Below are positions 1-6,918 of a stretch of DNA of 12,545 nt, piece after piece. This DNA comes from JACQAI01 sp035507915 (GTDB lineage: Bacteria > Pseudomonadota > Alphaproteobacteria > Elsterales > Elsteraceae). A model generated the notes under the pieces. That model saw only the letters and a program-made list of their open reading frames with translations. It had not been told where the DNA came from and did not search any database. The stretch is from assembly GCA_035507915.1 (NCBI GenBank), contig DATJNS010000281.1, forward strand, positions 1 to 12,545, in the 5' to 3' direction. The translations under genes and the position numbers were made by a program. How positions within the stretch are numbered: position 1 is the stretch's first letter; the number at the start of each line of letters is the position of its first letter.

Positions 1-408
1 GCCGCGGCCGACGCGCGCTTCGGCCTGCCCGAGGTCAAGTGGTCGATCTACCCGTTCGGCGGCGCCACCGTGAAGCTGGTGCGTCAGCTCGGCCACGTGC
101 ACGCGATGGATCTGCTGCTGACCGGCCGCCTGGTCGACGCCGGCCACGCCGAGCGCATCGGCCTGGTCAATCTCGTGCTGGAACGCGAGCGCCTGATCGA
201 CTGGGCGATGGCGACCGCGGGTGCGATCGCCGCCAACAGCCCGACCGCGGTCCAGGCGGTCAAGCAGCAGATCAGCACCATGAGTGCCGACTTCGCGCGC
301 AGCCGCGAAGCGCTCGAGCAGACGCTCGGCGACCGCGTACGCACCAGCGCGGATTTCCGCGAGGGCGTCGCCGCCTTCCTCGCCAAGCGCACGCCGAATT
401 ACGTCTAG
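1..408 (+). CDS. Enoyl-CoA hydratase/isomerase (crotonase family), 3' part
   Basis: The 5' end lies outside the window; frame 1 gives 135 C-terminal residues. Visible residues match the second half of crotonase-fold enoyl-CoA hydratases: FGLPEV at 7-12, a PFGG turn at 19-22, then L-T-G-R-L-V-D-A and a GLVN segment, and the C-terminal pattern D-F-R-E-G-V-A-A-F-L-A-K-R. E11 sits where mammalian enoyl-CoA hydratase has its catalytic Glu164. The first catalytic Glu and the oxyanion-hole loop are in the missing part, so activity cannot be judged fully. The family acts on acyl-CoA thioesters, typically hydrating 2-enoyl-CoA in beta-oxidation or in aromatic-acid side-chain degradation. Substrate is not deducible. 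The stop TAG (406-408) overlaps the stop of the convergent PAS-type gene. Confidence 0.9.
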   Translation, partial: AAADARFGLPEVKWSIYPFGGATVKLVRQLGHVHAMDLLLTGRLVDAGHAERIGLVNLVLERERLIDWAMATAGAIAANSPTAVQAVKQQISTMSADFARSREALEQTLGDRVRTSADFREGVAAFLAKRTPNYV

Positions 409-890
409 CGCGTCGGCGCGTCGAGCAGGTGCAGCCCGACCATCAGCATGTTCACGGTCTCGCCGTCGTCCGACAACGGCAGGATCACGCCCTCCCAGCG
501 GAGGATCACCGAGGGAAGCTCGTAGGACGCCTGCATGACCCGGCGCGGCCTGCGGGCCTCGACGACGCCGGCGTAGAGGTTGTGAACCATGGCGCGATAC
601 TCGGGATCCGGATAGTCGTCGACGGTCCGGCCGGTCAGGTCGAAGCCGATCCGCGCCGTGGCATTGGTCGCGTGGACGCGGAAGCGAAACCGCAAGGGAT
701 CGCGCTCGACCTGCAGCAACTGCAGATCGCCGACGATGTATTTGAGGTCGAGGATGTCGAAATCGCGCCGCGCCGGCATGAGGCGGCCGCGCAGCCGCGC
801 GCGCCAATCGGCATAGAGGCGCCGTAGCGCGTCGTTCGCCAGTCCGAGGTCGTCGCCATCGATGGGCGCGCTCGCCCAGCCGTCCGTCAT
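405..890 (-). CDS. PAS_5-type (PF07310-like) PAS domain protein
   Basis: A single-domain protein of 161 aa from the ATG at 890. It shows the pattern of the PAS_5 family common in alphaproteobacteria: an N-terminal LRRLYADW helix, MPARRDFDILDL, then L-Q-L-L-Q-V-E, RFRFRVHAT, and G-F-D-L-T-G-R-T-V-D-D, with a C-terminal strand LPLSDDGETVNML. No output domain, membrane segment or signal peptide is visible, so it is probably a cytosolic sensor-like or adaptor protein. Ligand and partner are unknown. An in-frame ATG at 923 would add 11 residues. Neither start has a strong ribosome binding site; I prefer 890 because it puts the first conserved helix at the usual distance from the N terminus. Confidence 0.75.
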   Translation of the reverse strand: MTDGWASAPIDGDDLGLANDALRRLYADWRARLRGRLMPARRDFDILDLKYIVGDLQLLQVERDPLRFRFRVHATNATARIGFDLTGRTVDDYPDPEYRAMVHNLYAGVVEARRPRRVMQASYELPSVILRWEGVILPLSDDGETVNMLMVGLHLLDAPTR

Positions 891-953
891 CGATCGCCCG
901 TCCCGCACCACGGTACGGCCCATGATCCAGGATTCGGAGTCCGGCGGCCAGAG

Positions 954-982
954 TATTCGCCGCGGCCCCCGCTTGGTATGAT
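954..982 (+). promoter_or_regulatory. Possible promoter of the first TauD-family gene
   Basis: The divergent 139-bp gap (891-1029) contains TATGAT at 977-982, a good -10 match. The -35 position 17 bp upstream reads TATTCG (954-959), which is poor. Transcription would begin roughly 40 nt before the ATG at 1030. This is a pattern match only. Confidence 0.25.
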
Positions 983-1029
983 GGCTGGAACGCCGGGCCG
1001 TCGCGCACCGGGCGACGCAGGGAGAGCCA

Positions 1030-1920
1030 ATGGCAGCTCAGACGAACGAGGCCACCCGGGTGAGCGTTCGCGCGCTCCACCCCGCTCTGGGCGCCGAAAT
1101 CCGCGGCGTCGATCTCGGCCATCCGCTCGATGCGGTGAGCTTCCGCGCCGTTCACGACGCCTGGATGGCGCATCTCGTCCTGGTGTTCCCCGCGCAGGCC
1201 ATCAGCGACGTCCAACAGGTCGCAGTCACGCGCCAGTTCGGCGAGCCCGAGATCTTCCACCAGACGATCCTGAAATCGACGCGGGTTCCGGAGATCTTCC
1301 GCGTCTCCAACGTCGGCGAGGACGGCAACCTCCTGCCGCCGGGCGACGAGACGGTCAATCAGCTGTCGCTGACCCGGCTGTGGCACACCGACAGCAGCTA
1401 CCGCCCGGTACCGGCCATGGGCTCGCTGCTGCACGGCATCGAGGTCAGCCGGACCGGCGGCGCCACCTGCTTCACCAACATGTACGCGGTCTACGACGCG
1501 CTGCCCGAGCGGCTCAGGCAACAGGTCGAGGGCCGACGCGCCCGGCACAATTTCGGTCACCTCCATACGCTCCAGAAGCTCAAGCCGTTGACCGACGCCG
1601 AGCGCGCGGCGATGCCGCCGGTCTGGCAGCCGATGGTGCGGCGGCATCCGGTGACCGGCCGCAAGTCGCTCTACATCAGCCCGATCTATCATGACGAGGT
1701 CGAGGGGCTGGCCGCCGACGCCGCCGATGCGCTGATCGAGGAGCTCGCGGAATTCGCCGGCCGCCCCGAGTTCGTCTACGCGCATCGCTGGGAGACCGAC
1801 GACGTCGTGCTGTGGGACAATCGCTGCACGATGCATCGCGTGACGCCCTACGATGCGCGCGAGCGACGCGTCATGCATCGCACCACGATCGTCGGCGACG
1901 GGCCGGTGATCGCCGCCTGA
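1030..1920 (+). CDS. TauD/TfdA family Fe(II)/2-oxoglutarate dioxygenase
   Basis: A 296-aa protein, the normal length for the TauD/TfdA family. These enzymes use Fe(II), O2 and 2-oxoglutarate to hydroxylate a substrate, often cleaving a C-S or C-O bond as in taurine or 2,4-D. Iron ligands are visible: H119 and D121 in WHTDSS, and H269 in the WDNRCTMHR segment. R284 in the RRVMHR segment is spaced from H269 as R270 is from H255 in TauD, so it is the likely 2-oxoglutarate anchor. The N-terminal LGAEIRGVDL motif is also typical. A GGAGAG ribosome binding site precedes the ATG. The VOC gene follows after 22 bp and is probably co-transcribed. Substrate unknown; the taurine-binding residues cannot be assigned with confidence, so I give no gene symbol. 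Confidence 0.92.
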   Translation: MAAQTNEATRVSVRALHPALGAEIRGVDLGHPLDAVSFRAVHDAWMAHLVLVFPAQAISDVQQVAVTRQFGEPEIFHQTILKSTRVPEIFRVSNVGEDGNLLPPGDETVNQLSLTRLWHTDSSYRPVPAMGSLLHGIEVSRTGGATCFTNMYAVYDALPERLRQQVEGRRARHNFGHLHTLQKLKPLTDAERAAMPPVWQPMVRRHPVTGRKSLYISPIYHDEVEGLAADAADALIEELAEFAGRPEFVYAHRWETDDVVLWDNRCTMHRVTPYDARERRVMHRTTIVGDGPVIAA

Positions 1921-1942
1921 ACGTTGCAATGAGGAGGATGGG

Positions 1943-2473
1943 ATGAGCCGACTGTTCGGCGAGATGCGTCAGGTGGGCATCGTGGTGCGCGACATCGACA
2001 AAGCGATGCGCCATTGGGTCGACGTGTGCGGCGTCGGTCCGTGGTTCTACGCCGACAGGCTGCCGCTGACCGCCTACAGCTACAAGGGCAAGCCGTACGA
2101 CATCCACATCTCGGTCGCGCTCGCGAACTCGGGCGACGTGCAGCTCGAGCTGATCCAGCAGCGCAACGACGCGCCCAGCATGTATCGCGACTTCCTCGCC
2201 GCCGGGCACGAGGGCTGGCAGCACTGGTCGAGCTGGCCGGTCGACTACGGCGCCAAGCTCGAGCGCGCGCTCAAGAGCGGCTGGACGATCGGCCAGCAGG
2301 GCGAGAGCGCGCGCGGGCCCTTCGTCTACTTCCTCAACGAGGGCCACCCCGGCACGGTGATCGAGATGGCCGAAGCCACGCCCACGCGCATGAAGATCTT
2401 CGACGCCGTGCGCGCGGCCGCGGTCGGCTGGGACGGACGCGACCCGATCCGCCAGAACTGGCCGAGCGCCTGA
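1943..2473 (+). CDS. VOC (glyoxalase/bleomycin-resistance fold) family protein
   Basis: A 176-aa protein with the paired beta-alpha-beta-beta-beta layout of the vicinal oxygen chelate superfamily, nearest in pattern to the Glyoxalase_4 group. A metal-binding set in the usual order can be picked out: Q10 in MRQVGIVV, E69 in QLELIQQ, H94 in GWQHWSSW and E141 in VIEMAE. That suggests an active metalloenzyme such as an epimerase, lyase or dioxygenase-type member. The start is supported by a strong GAGGAGG at 1931-1937, five bases before the ATG. It lies 22 bp behind the TauD-family gene on the same strand, so it may process that enzyme's product or substrate. It converges on the cupin gene with only 22 bp between stops. 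Confidence 0.85.
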   Translation: MSRLFGEMRQVGIVVRDIDKAMRHWVDVCGVGPWFYADRLPLTAYSYKGKPYDIHISVALANSGDVQLELIQQRNDAPSMYRDFLAAGHEGWQHWSSWPVDYGAKLERALKSGWTIGQQGESARGPFVYFLNEGHPGTVIEMAEATPTRMKIFDAVRAAAVGWDGRDPIRQNWPSA

Positions 2474-2495
2474 TCTTTCGTCGGGCGGCCCTGCG

Positions 2496-2909
2496 TCAGT
2501 CGGTGAGCGCCTTGGCGTTGTAGTCGGCGTCGCTGACGTGCTCGCCCCACGCCGTGCCCTGGCCGCCTTCGCCCGACTCCGACATGGCGAGGTGCGCGAA
2601 CAGGCGATCGGGCGCGGCGCCGTGCCAGTGCAGGGTGTTGGGGGGAATGACGCCGGTGTCGCCCGGGTTGAGGACCCGGGGCGGCTCGCCCTTGAGGCAC
2701 AGGCGGCCGACGCCGCTCACACAGTAGAGCACCTGGCCGACCGGGTGGCTGTGCCAGGCCGTGCGCGCGCCCGGCGTGAACGACACCATGGTCGCGCGCA
2801 TGCGCGACGGCGCCTTGCCGACTATCACCTCGTCCTGCCACACCACGCCGGTGAAGTTGGCGGCCGCGCCCTGCTTGGTGGCCCGGCTGCCCGCGCGCAC
2901 GACTGTCAT
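2496..2909 (-). CDS. Small cupin, (R)-mandelonitrile lyase-like (GtHNL/AcHNL type)
   Basis: A 137-aa single-cupin protein. By recall it aligns almost end to end with the manganese-cupin hydroxynitrile lyases of Granulicella tundricola and Acidobacterium capsulatum. Shared segments include PGARTAWHSHPVGQ, a GVG strand, NPGD, and LHWHGAAP near residue 100. H53, H55, Q59 and H94 match the metal ligands I recall for GtHNL. V42, T50 and H106 also fall at active-site positions, while residues 40 (T) and 110 (S) differ. The known enzymes cleave or form cyanohydrins, but most family members are uncharacterised and may do something else. A GGGAG ribosome binding site lies before the ATG. It is a single-gene unit with its own promoter candidate. 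Confidence 0.85.
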   Translation of the reverse strand: MTVVRAGSRATKQGAAANFTGVVWQDEVIVGKAPSRMRATMVSFTPGARTAWHSHPVGQVLYCVSGVGRLCLKGEPPRVLNPGDTGVIPPNTLHWHGAAPDRLFAHLAMSESGEGGQGTAWGEHVSDADYNAKALTD

Positions 2910-2951
2910 GGCTTCGCTCCCTTGCTGCAAATCTCGTCGGAGATCGAGGCA

Positions 2952-2981
2952 AGCATAGGCGCCGGCGCTTCGCCGACGCAA
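2952..2981 (-). promoter_or_regulatory. Likely sigma70-type promoter of the cupin gene
   Basis: On the minus strand TTGCGT (2981-2976) and TATGCT (2957-2952) are separated by 18 bp. The -10 ends 42 bp upstream of the cupin ATG. Both hexamers match the housekeeping consensus at four of six positions. It lies in the 86-bp gap after the PilZ gene, so the cupin gene need not depend on upstream transcription. Confidence 0.4.
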
Positions 2982-2995
2982 CGGCCCGGGGCGGC

Positions 2996-3316
2996 CTAGC
3001 CGTTCAGCGCCTTGGCGACGCTCAGGAGCTCGGTGGCCGGCAGCGCCGGGTCGAACGCCAAGCGCCACAGCGCGCCGTCGATCTCGACGACCTTGGCGTT
3101 GCAGTCGCGCAGCACCGCGCCGTCGCCGGCGAGCACCACGCACGTGCCCAGCCCGACCGCGGCCGGGTCCTCGAGCTCGATCGACGCGCCGCTGCGCGAG
3201 ATGCTGCGCAGGGTCGCGACCATCACCCGCTCGGTCGTGCTGACCGTCGCCGACAACGTCACGGTGACGCGCTGATGACGCCGGCGTTCCTCGCGCGGTC
3301 CGATCTCGGTCGCCAT
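2996..3316 (-). CDS. PilZ domain protein (probable cyclic-di-GMP receptor)
   Basis: A 106-aa protein consisting of little more than one PilZ domain, a beta-barrel that binds the second messenger cyclic di-GMP. The N-terminal RRRHQR (11-16) gives the R-x3-R motif. SISRSG (38-43) sits where the D/N-x-S-x-x-G motif is expected, with Ser in place of the usual Asp/Asn. The remainder (W84, L86, F88) fits the final strands of the barrel. The start ATG at 3316 is preceded by an AGGGGGG purine run. No other domain is attached, so it would act as a small adaptor on an unknown partner. Ligand binding is likely but not assured because of the altered motif. Confidence 0.8.
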   Translation of the reverse strand: MATEIGPREERRRHQRVTVTLSATVSTTERVMVATLRSISRSGASIELEDPAAVGLGTCVVLAGDGAVLRDCNAKVVEIDGALWRLAFDPALPATELLSVAKALNG

Positions 3317-3391
3317 CGTCGCCCCCCTGACCCGCCAAGCCGACTGCGGCGCTTGTCTACCACGAGTTGCAGTCGCGCTGAATCGGCTACG

Positions 3392-3412
3392 CCGGTTATC
3401 CACCGGTTTTTT
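3392..3412 (+). terminator. Rho-independent terminator-like hairpin facing right
   Basis: CCGGT (3392-3396) and ACCGG (3402-3406) form a perfect 5-bp stem with a TATCC loop, followed at once by six T residues (3407-3412). The T tract makes it functional only on the plus strand, yet both neighbouring genes are on the minus strand. It would stop antisense or read-through transcription before it enters the second TauD gene from behind. The stem is short. Confidence 0.45.
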
Positions 3413-3465
3413 GCGCCGGGTTTTCCGAGAATTGTCTGGAAATCGCCGCGCTCGCAGCGGTCGCG

Positions 3466-4335
3466 TCAGGCCGGCGCCGTGCCGCGCAGGCACGTGCGGT
3501 GCAGCACGCGCGCGTGGCGCGCGGCATCGAAGTTGGCGTCGGCCCGATGCAGGAGGCATCGGTTGTCCCACATCAGGAGATCGCCGGCGCGCCACCGATG
3601 ACGATAGACGAAGCGTTCCCGGGTCGCGTGCGCCTCGAGCGCCGCCAGGCGTGCGCGGCCCGTCTCGATCGCGCCGCCCTCGACATGCGAGGCGTGCTCG
3701 CCCATGAACAGGCATTTGCGGCCGGTGTCGGGATGGACGCGCACCAGCGGATGGCTGATCGGCGGCGCGTCGCGGATCTCCTCCGGAGTGGCGCGCTCGC
3801 CGATCTTCTGGCGCGACAGCTCCCAGCTGTGGACGACGCGCAGCCCGTCGAGCGCCGCCTGCTCGGCGGGGTCGAGCGCGTCATACGCGGCGTACATGTT
3901 GGCGAAGCAGGTGTCGCCGCCGTCGGGCGGCATCGTGACGGCGTGCAGAATGGTGGCGAGCGACGGCTCGGGGCGGAACGACTTGTCGGTGTGCCAACGC
4001 GTCGAGCCGAGCTTGCCGCTCGGCTTGCCCTCGGCGTCCAGGTTGGAGACGACGTGGACCCACGGGTTGGCGAGCCCACGGTTGCGCGCGATGTGGCGCT
4101 CGAGCGTGCCGAACTGCTGGCTGAAGGCGATCTGCTGCTCGGGCGTCAGGCGCTGGTCGCGGAACGCGAGCACGTGGTAGCGCACGAACGCGTCATAGAC
4201 CGTCCGACGCAGCGCCGCGTCGAGCGGCTGGGCGAGATCGAGCCCGACGATCTCGGCGCCCAGCACCGCAGACAACGGCCGGATTGCGAAGCCGGCTGGG
4301 ACACCCGATCGGGCCGCCGCCGTCACCGCCGCCAT
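3466..4335 (-). CDS. TauD/TfdA family Fe(II)/2-oxoglutarate dioxygenase (second copy)
   Basis: A 289-aa protein from the ATG at 4335, which has AGGGGG three bases upstream. A TTG at 4350 would add five residues but lacks such a site. The iron ligands are H115 and D117 in RWHTDKSF and H263 in MWDNRCLLHR; R280 in VLHR is the likely 2-oxoglutarate-binding Arg. The segment LGAEIVGLDL and the FANMYAAYDAL helix match the paralogue at 1030-1920, but the middle regions differ, so this is a separate family member and not a recent duplicate. It is last of six co-oriented genes that start with a Rieske oxygenase, 85 bp behind RidA. An oxidative C-O or C-S cleavage step in that pathway is a reasonable inference. 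Substrate unknown. Confidence 0.9.
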   Translation of the reverse strand: MAAVTAAARSGVPAGFAIRPLSAVLGAEIVGLDLAQPLDAALRRTVYDAFVRYHVLAFRDQRLTPEQQIAFSQQFGTLERHIARNRGLANPWVHVVSNLDAEGKPSGKLGSTRWHTDKSFRPEPSLATILHAVTMPPDGGDTCFANMYAAYDALDPAEQAALDGLRVVHSWELSRQKIGERATPEEIRDAPPISHPLVRVHPDTGRKCLFMGEHASHVEGGAIETGRARLAALEAHATRERFVYRHRWRAGDLLMWDNRCLLHRADANFDAARHARVLHRTCLRGTAPA

Positions 4336-4420
4336 GCGCCCCCTGTCCAACGCGCTTGATCGATCGCGAACCAGACCAGCAGCCTACCGGGAAAAGCTTC
4401 TCGGGTGCCAGCGCGGCCCG

Positions 4421-4819
4421 CTAGCTCCGGCCCACGTAGGCAATGGCTTCGATCTCGACCAGCATCTCGGGCTCGGCGAGCGCGGCCTGAACCGTCGTGC
4501 GCGCCGGCGGCTCGTTGGGGAATGCCTTGGCGAACTCCTTGTTCATGTCCTGGAAGTAGCGCATGTCGGCGAGATAGACGTTGCATTTCAGCACGTCGCT
4601 CAGACTCGCGCCGCCCTTCTTCAGGATCGACTTGATGTTGCCGAGCACCTGACGGGTCTGGACGCGCACGTCGCCCCGCCCGACCAGCTTGCCCTTGTCG
4701 TTCCAGGCGACCTGCCCGGCGGTGAATATCCAACCCGCGGCGCTCGCGCCTGGCGAATAGGGATAAGTCGGACGCGGCTGGAACGACAGATTCTTCGGAC
4801 GCAGAACCTTCTTCGGCAT
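4421..4819 (-). CDS. RidA family (YjgF/YER057c/UK114) enamine/imine deaminase-like protein
   Basis: A 132-aa protein, the standard RidA length; family members form trimers with active sites between subunits. Family features are SPGASAAGWIFTAGQV near the N terminus, the central LGNIKSILKKGGASLSDV helix, and FPNEPPARTTVQAALAEP at 100-117. R107 matches the catalytic Arg105 of E. coli RidA and E122 its Glu120, so hydrolysis of 2-aminoacrylate-type enamines or imines is chemically possible. Other subgroups catalyse different steps in catabolic operons. AGGAGG lies five bases before the ATG. It begins 26 bp after the dehydrogenase gene, so it is clearly in the same transcription unit and more likely a pathway enzyme than the housekeeping RidA. 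Confidence 0.9.
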   Translation of the reverse strand: MPKKVLRPKNLSFQPRPTYPYSPGASAAGWIFTAGQVAWNDKGKLVGRGDVRVQTRQVLGNIKSILKKGGASLSDVLKCNVYLADMRYFQDMNKEFAKAFPNEPPARTTVQAALAEPEMLVEIEAIAYVGRS

Positions 4820-4845
4820 CAAGGCCTCCTGGGTGGCGGGACGAA

Positions 4846-5829
4846 TCAGTAGCCGCGCGCGCGATCGACGACGTTGTGCAGCGGCTGCCCGGCGAGCAAG
4901 CGCTCGAGGTTCGCGGTCCAGGCGTCGAGCAGCATGTCGACGTAGCGCGGGTCGTCGCACGAGACGTGCGGCGTGAGGATCAGATTGGGGACCTGCCAGA
5001 GCGCCGCGTCGGATGGCAGCGGCTCGGGATCCTGGACGTCGATCACGGCGCCGGACAGCCGGCGGTCGCGCAGCATCCCAGCGAGCGCATTCTCGTCGAC
5101 CAGCGGTGCGCGCGCGATGTTGACGAGACCCGCGGTCGGCCGCAGCAGGGCGAGCCGTCGACCGTCGAGCAGGCCGCGCGTCTGCGGGGTCAAGGGCGCC
5201 GCGACGACGACGAAGTCGGCCTCGGGCAGCACGTCGTCGAGCGCCGCCGTCGGCACCAGGCGGTCGGCCGGTCCGCTGCCCGTGCCCGTGCGGCTCACCG
5301 CGATCACCATCAAGCCGAGACGCTTGGCGGCACGCGCCGCGGCTTGGCCGATATCGCCATAGCCGATCACGACGCAGACGCGGCCGGCGATCGGCTGGCT
5401 GAAGATCGGCGACCATGTACGAGCGCGCTGCTGATCGATCAGGCTGGGCAGGCGCGTGTGCAGCGCCAGCAGGGCCATCAGGCAGAAGTCTTCGCACTTC
5501 GGTCCATGTGGGCCGCTGTTGTTGGTCAGCACGATGTGCTCGGGCAGCCAGCCGAGCGGCAGCAGATGATCGACGCCGGCCCCGGTGGTCTGGATCCAGC
5601 GCAGGCGCGGCGCGCGCGCCGCCAGGTTCTCGCGCGGCGGCCGCGAGGCGATCAGGAATTCCGCGGTCGCCAGGGCCGCATCGATCCGCTCGCCGTCCCA
5701 GCCGATCGTGACGCGGACCTGCTGGGCCAGGATCGGATGCCGCGCCATGGCGGCGCGCACGTGGGCGTCCGTGGCGTGCGACAAGGGCGAGCCCGCCCGG
5801 CTGTTCTCGATGTGGAGATGCGCGGTCAC
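4846..5829 (-). CDS. D-isomer-specific 2-hydroxyacid dehydrogenase, NAD(P)-dependent
   Basis: A 327-aa protein, full length for the family. The Rossmann motif G-Y-G-D-I-G (156-161) lies in VVIGYGDIGQAAARAAKRLG, and the catalytic triad is visible as R240 (NIARAP), E269 (DPEPLP) and H288 (LTPHVS). These enzymes reduce 2-oxoacids to D-2-hydroxyacids or the reverse, in the cytosol. The N-terminal catalytic half contains TTGAGVDHLLP, as in typical members. The start is a GTG at 5829 with only a weak ribosome binding site; the next in-frame ATG (residue 28) would cut into the fold, so I keep GTG. It sits 28 bp behind the binding-protein gene, and that closeness may allow coupled translation. Oxidation or reduction of a hydroxy or keto acid intermediate of the Rieske pathway is an inference. 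Confidence 0.88.
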   Translation of the reverse strand: MTAHLHIENSRAGSPLSHATDAHVRAAMARHPILAQQVRVTIGWDGERIDAALATAEFLIASRPPRENLAARAPRLRWIQTTGAGVDHLLPLGWLPEHIVLTNNSGPHGPKCEDFCLMALLALHTRLPSLIDQQRARTWSPIFSQPIAGRVCVVIGYGDIGQAAARAAKRLGLMVIAVSRTGTGSGPADRLVPTAALDDVLPEADFVVVAAPLTPQTRGLLDGRRLALLRPTAGLVNIARAPLVDENALAGMLRDRRLSGAVIDVQDPEPLPSDAALWQVPNLILTPHVSCDDPRYVDMLLDAWTANLERLLAGQPLHNVVDRARGY

Positions 5830-5857
5830 GCCCGATGCAGCAGCGATGCGAGCGACG

Positions 5858-6883
5858 TCAGGGGGCCACTTGGCGCTGGGGAGCAGGCGGCAGGAAAGCG
5901 TCGGTGTAGAGGTCCGCGACCTTCGGCGGATTGGCGACCCCGAAGGCCTCCGCGACGTACGCGACGCCGCGCGCGAGGCGCGCCGGATCGACCGTGCCGA
6001 AGCCCTTCGCCTTCACCGCCGGCGTCAGCATCGAGGCGTCCAGGACCAGCTTGAAGCGCTCGACCTCGAGCGCCTGGTCGACCAGCGGCTCGCGCTTCTT
6101 GAGCGAGGCGACGCCCGCGACCGGATCGGCGATCGCGTCGCGCATGCCGGCGATCGTCGCGCGCACGAACTTGCGCAGCACGTCGGGATGCTGGGCCGCG
6201 AAGTCGGCCGACGCGACCAGGGCGTTGCCATAGAGGTCGAGGCCGAAGCTGCTGTATTGCAGAAGCGCGATGTCGTCGCGTTTGGCGCCGGCGCCGATCA
6301 GGTCGAACACGGTCCCGGAGACGAAGCCCGTGATGGCGTCGACCTCGCCTCTGATCAGCAGGGGCGCGCGCAAGGTCGGGTTGATCGTCTGCCAGCGCAC
6401 GCTGGCCGGGTCGAGGCCGGTGATACGCGCGAAGATCGGGAACATCTGGCGCGCGGAGTCGCCCGGCGCGCCGCCGACCAGCTTGCCGGCGAGATCCTTG
6501 GGCGCCGTGATACCCGCCTTCTTGAGCGAGACGATGGCGTTCATCGAGCGCTCGAAGATCACGAAGAACGCGATCACCCGATTGTTCGGATTGTCGGCGT
6601 TGAACTTGACCAGCAGGTTGATGTCGGCGAAGCCGACGTCATAGGCCTTGCCGGCGACCTTGTTGATCGCGTCGCCCGATCCGGCGCCCTGGTCCATCGT
6701 CACGGCTAGGCCCTCGCGCGCGAAATAGCCGCGGTCGAGCGCGTGCCCCCAGATCGCGTGATTGCCCTGGTATTTCCAATCGAGCACGAACTTGACCGGC
6801 TCGGCCGCGCGCGCCGACGCGGCTGCCAGGAGGACGCCGCCCAGGACCGCAGCCCCGATCGCGCGCGCAAACGAACCCGTCAT
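5858..6883 (-). CDS. ABC transporter substrate-binding protein, NMT1/THI5-like (SsuA/TauA superfamily)
   Basis: A 341-aa exported protein. Residues 1-27 form a Sec signal peptide: R7, a hydrophobic run AAVLGGVLLAAA, and a likely cut after ASARA before AEP. The mature part opens with VKFVLDWKYQGNHA and continues with GYFAREGLAVTM and the YDVGFAD segment, the standard opening of NMT1/SsuA-type periplasmic binding proteins for thiamine-pyrimidine-like, sulfonate or aromatic ligands. AAGGAGA precedes the ATG, which settles the start; a much longer open frame upstream has no support. It is the third gene of the Rieske operon. No permease or ATPase gene is in the window, so the transporter partners must be elsewhere. 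The aromatic-rich pocket is suggestive only; the ligand is unknown. Confidence 0.9.
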   Translation of the reverse strand: MTGSFARAIGAAVLGGVLLAAASARAAEPVKFVLDWKYQGNHAIWGHALDRGYFAREGLAVTMDQGAGSGDAINKVAGKAYDVGFADINLLVKFNADNPNNRVIAFFVIFERSMNAIVSLKKAGITAPKDLAGKLVGGAPGDSARQMFPIFARITGLDPASVRWQTINPTLRAPLLIRGEVDAITGFVSGTVFDLIGAGAKRDDIALLQYSSFGLDLYGNALVASADFAAQHPDVLRKFVRATIAGMRDAIADPVAGVASLKKREPLVDQALEVERFKLVLDASMLTPAVKAKGFGTVDPARLARGVAYVAEAFGVANPPKVADLYTDAFLPPAPQRQVAP

Positions 6884-6918
6884 GCCTTCTCCTTCCGCAC
6901 CGGTGGGAGCGCGATCCG

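Noticed and set aside
3396..3404. TTATCCACC, one base from a DnaA box
   Set aside because: It is a single site inside a terminator-like hairpin, with no AT-rich stretch, no second box and no replication gene nearby.
4876..6054. Long plus-strand open frame opposite the dehydrogenase and binding-protein genes
   Set aside because: It is the antisense shadow of two well-supported genes in GC-rich DNA; the translation is low-complexity (R, A, Q, H rich) with no family pattern or ribosome binding site.
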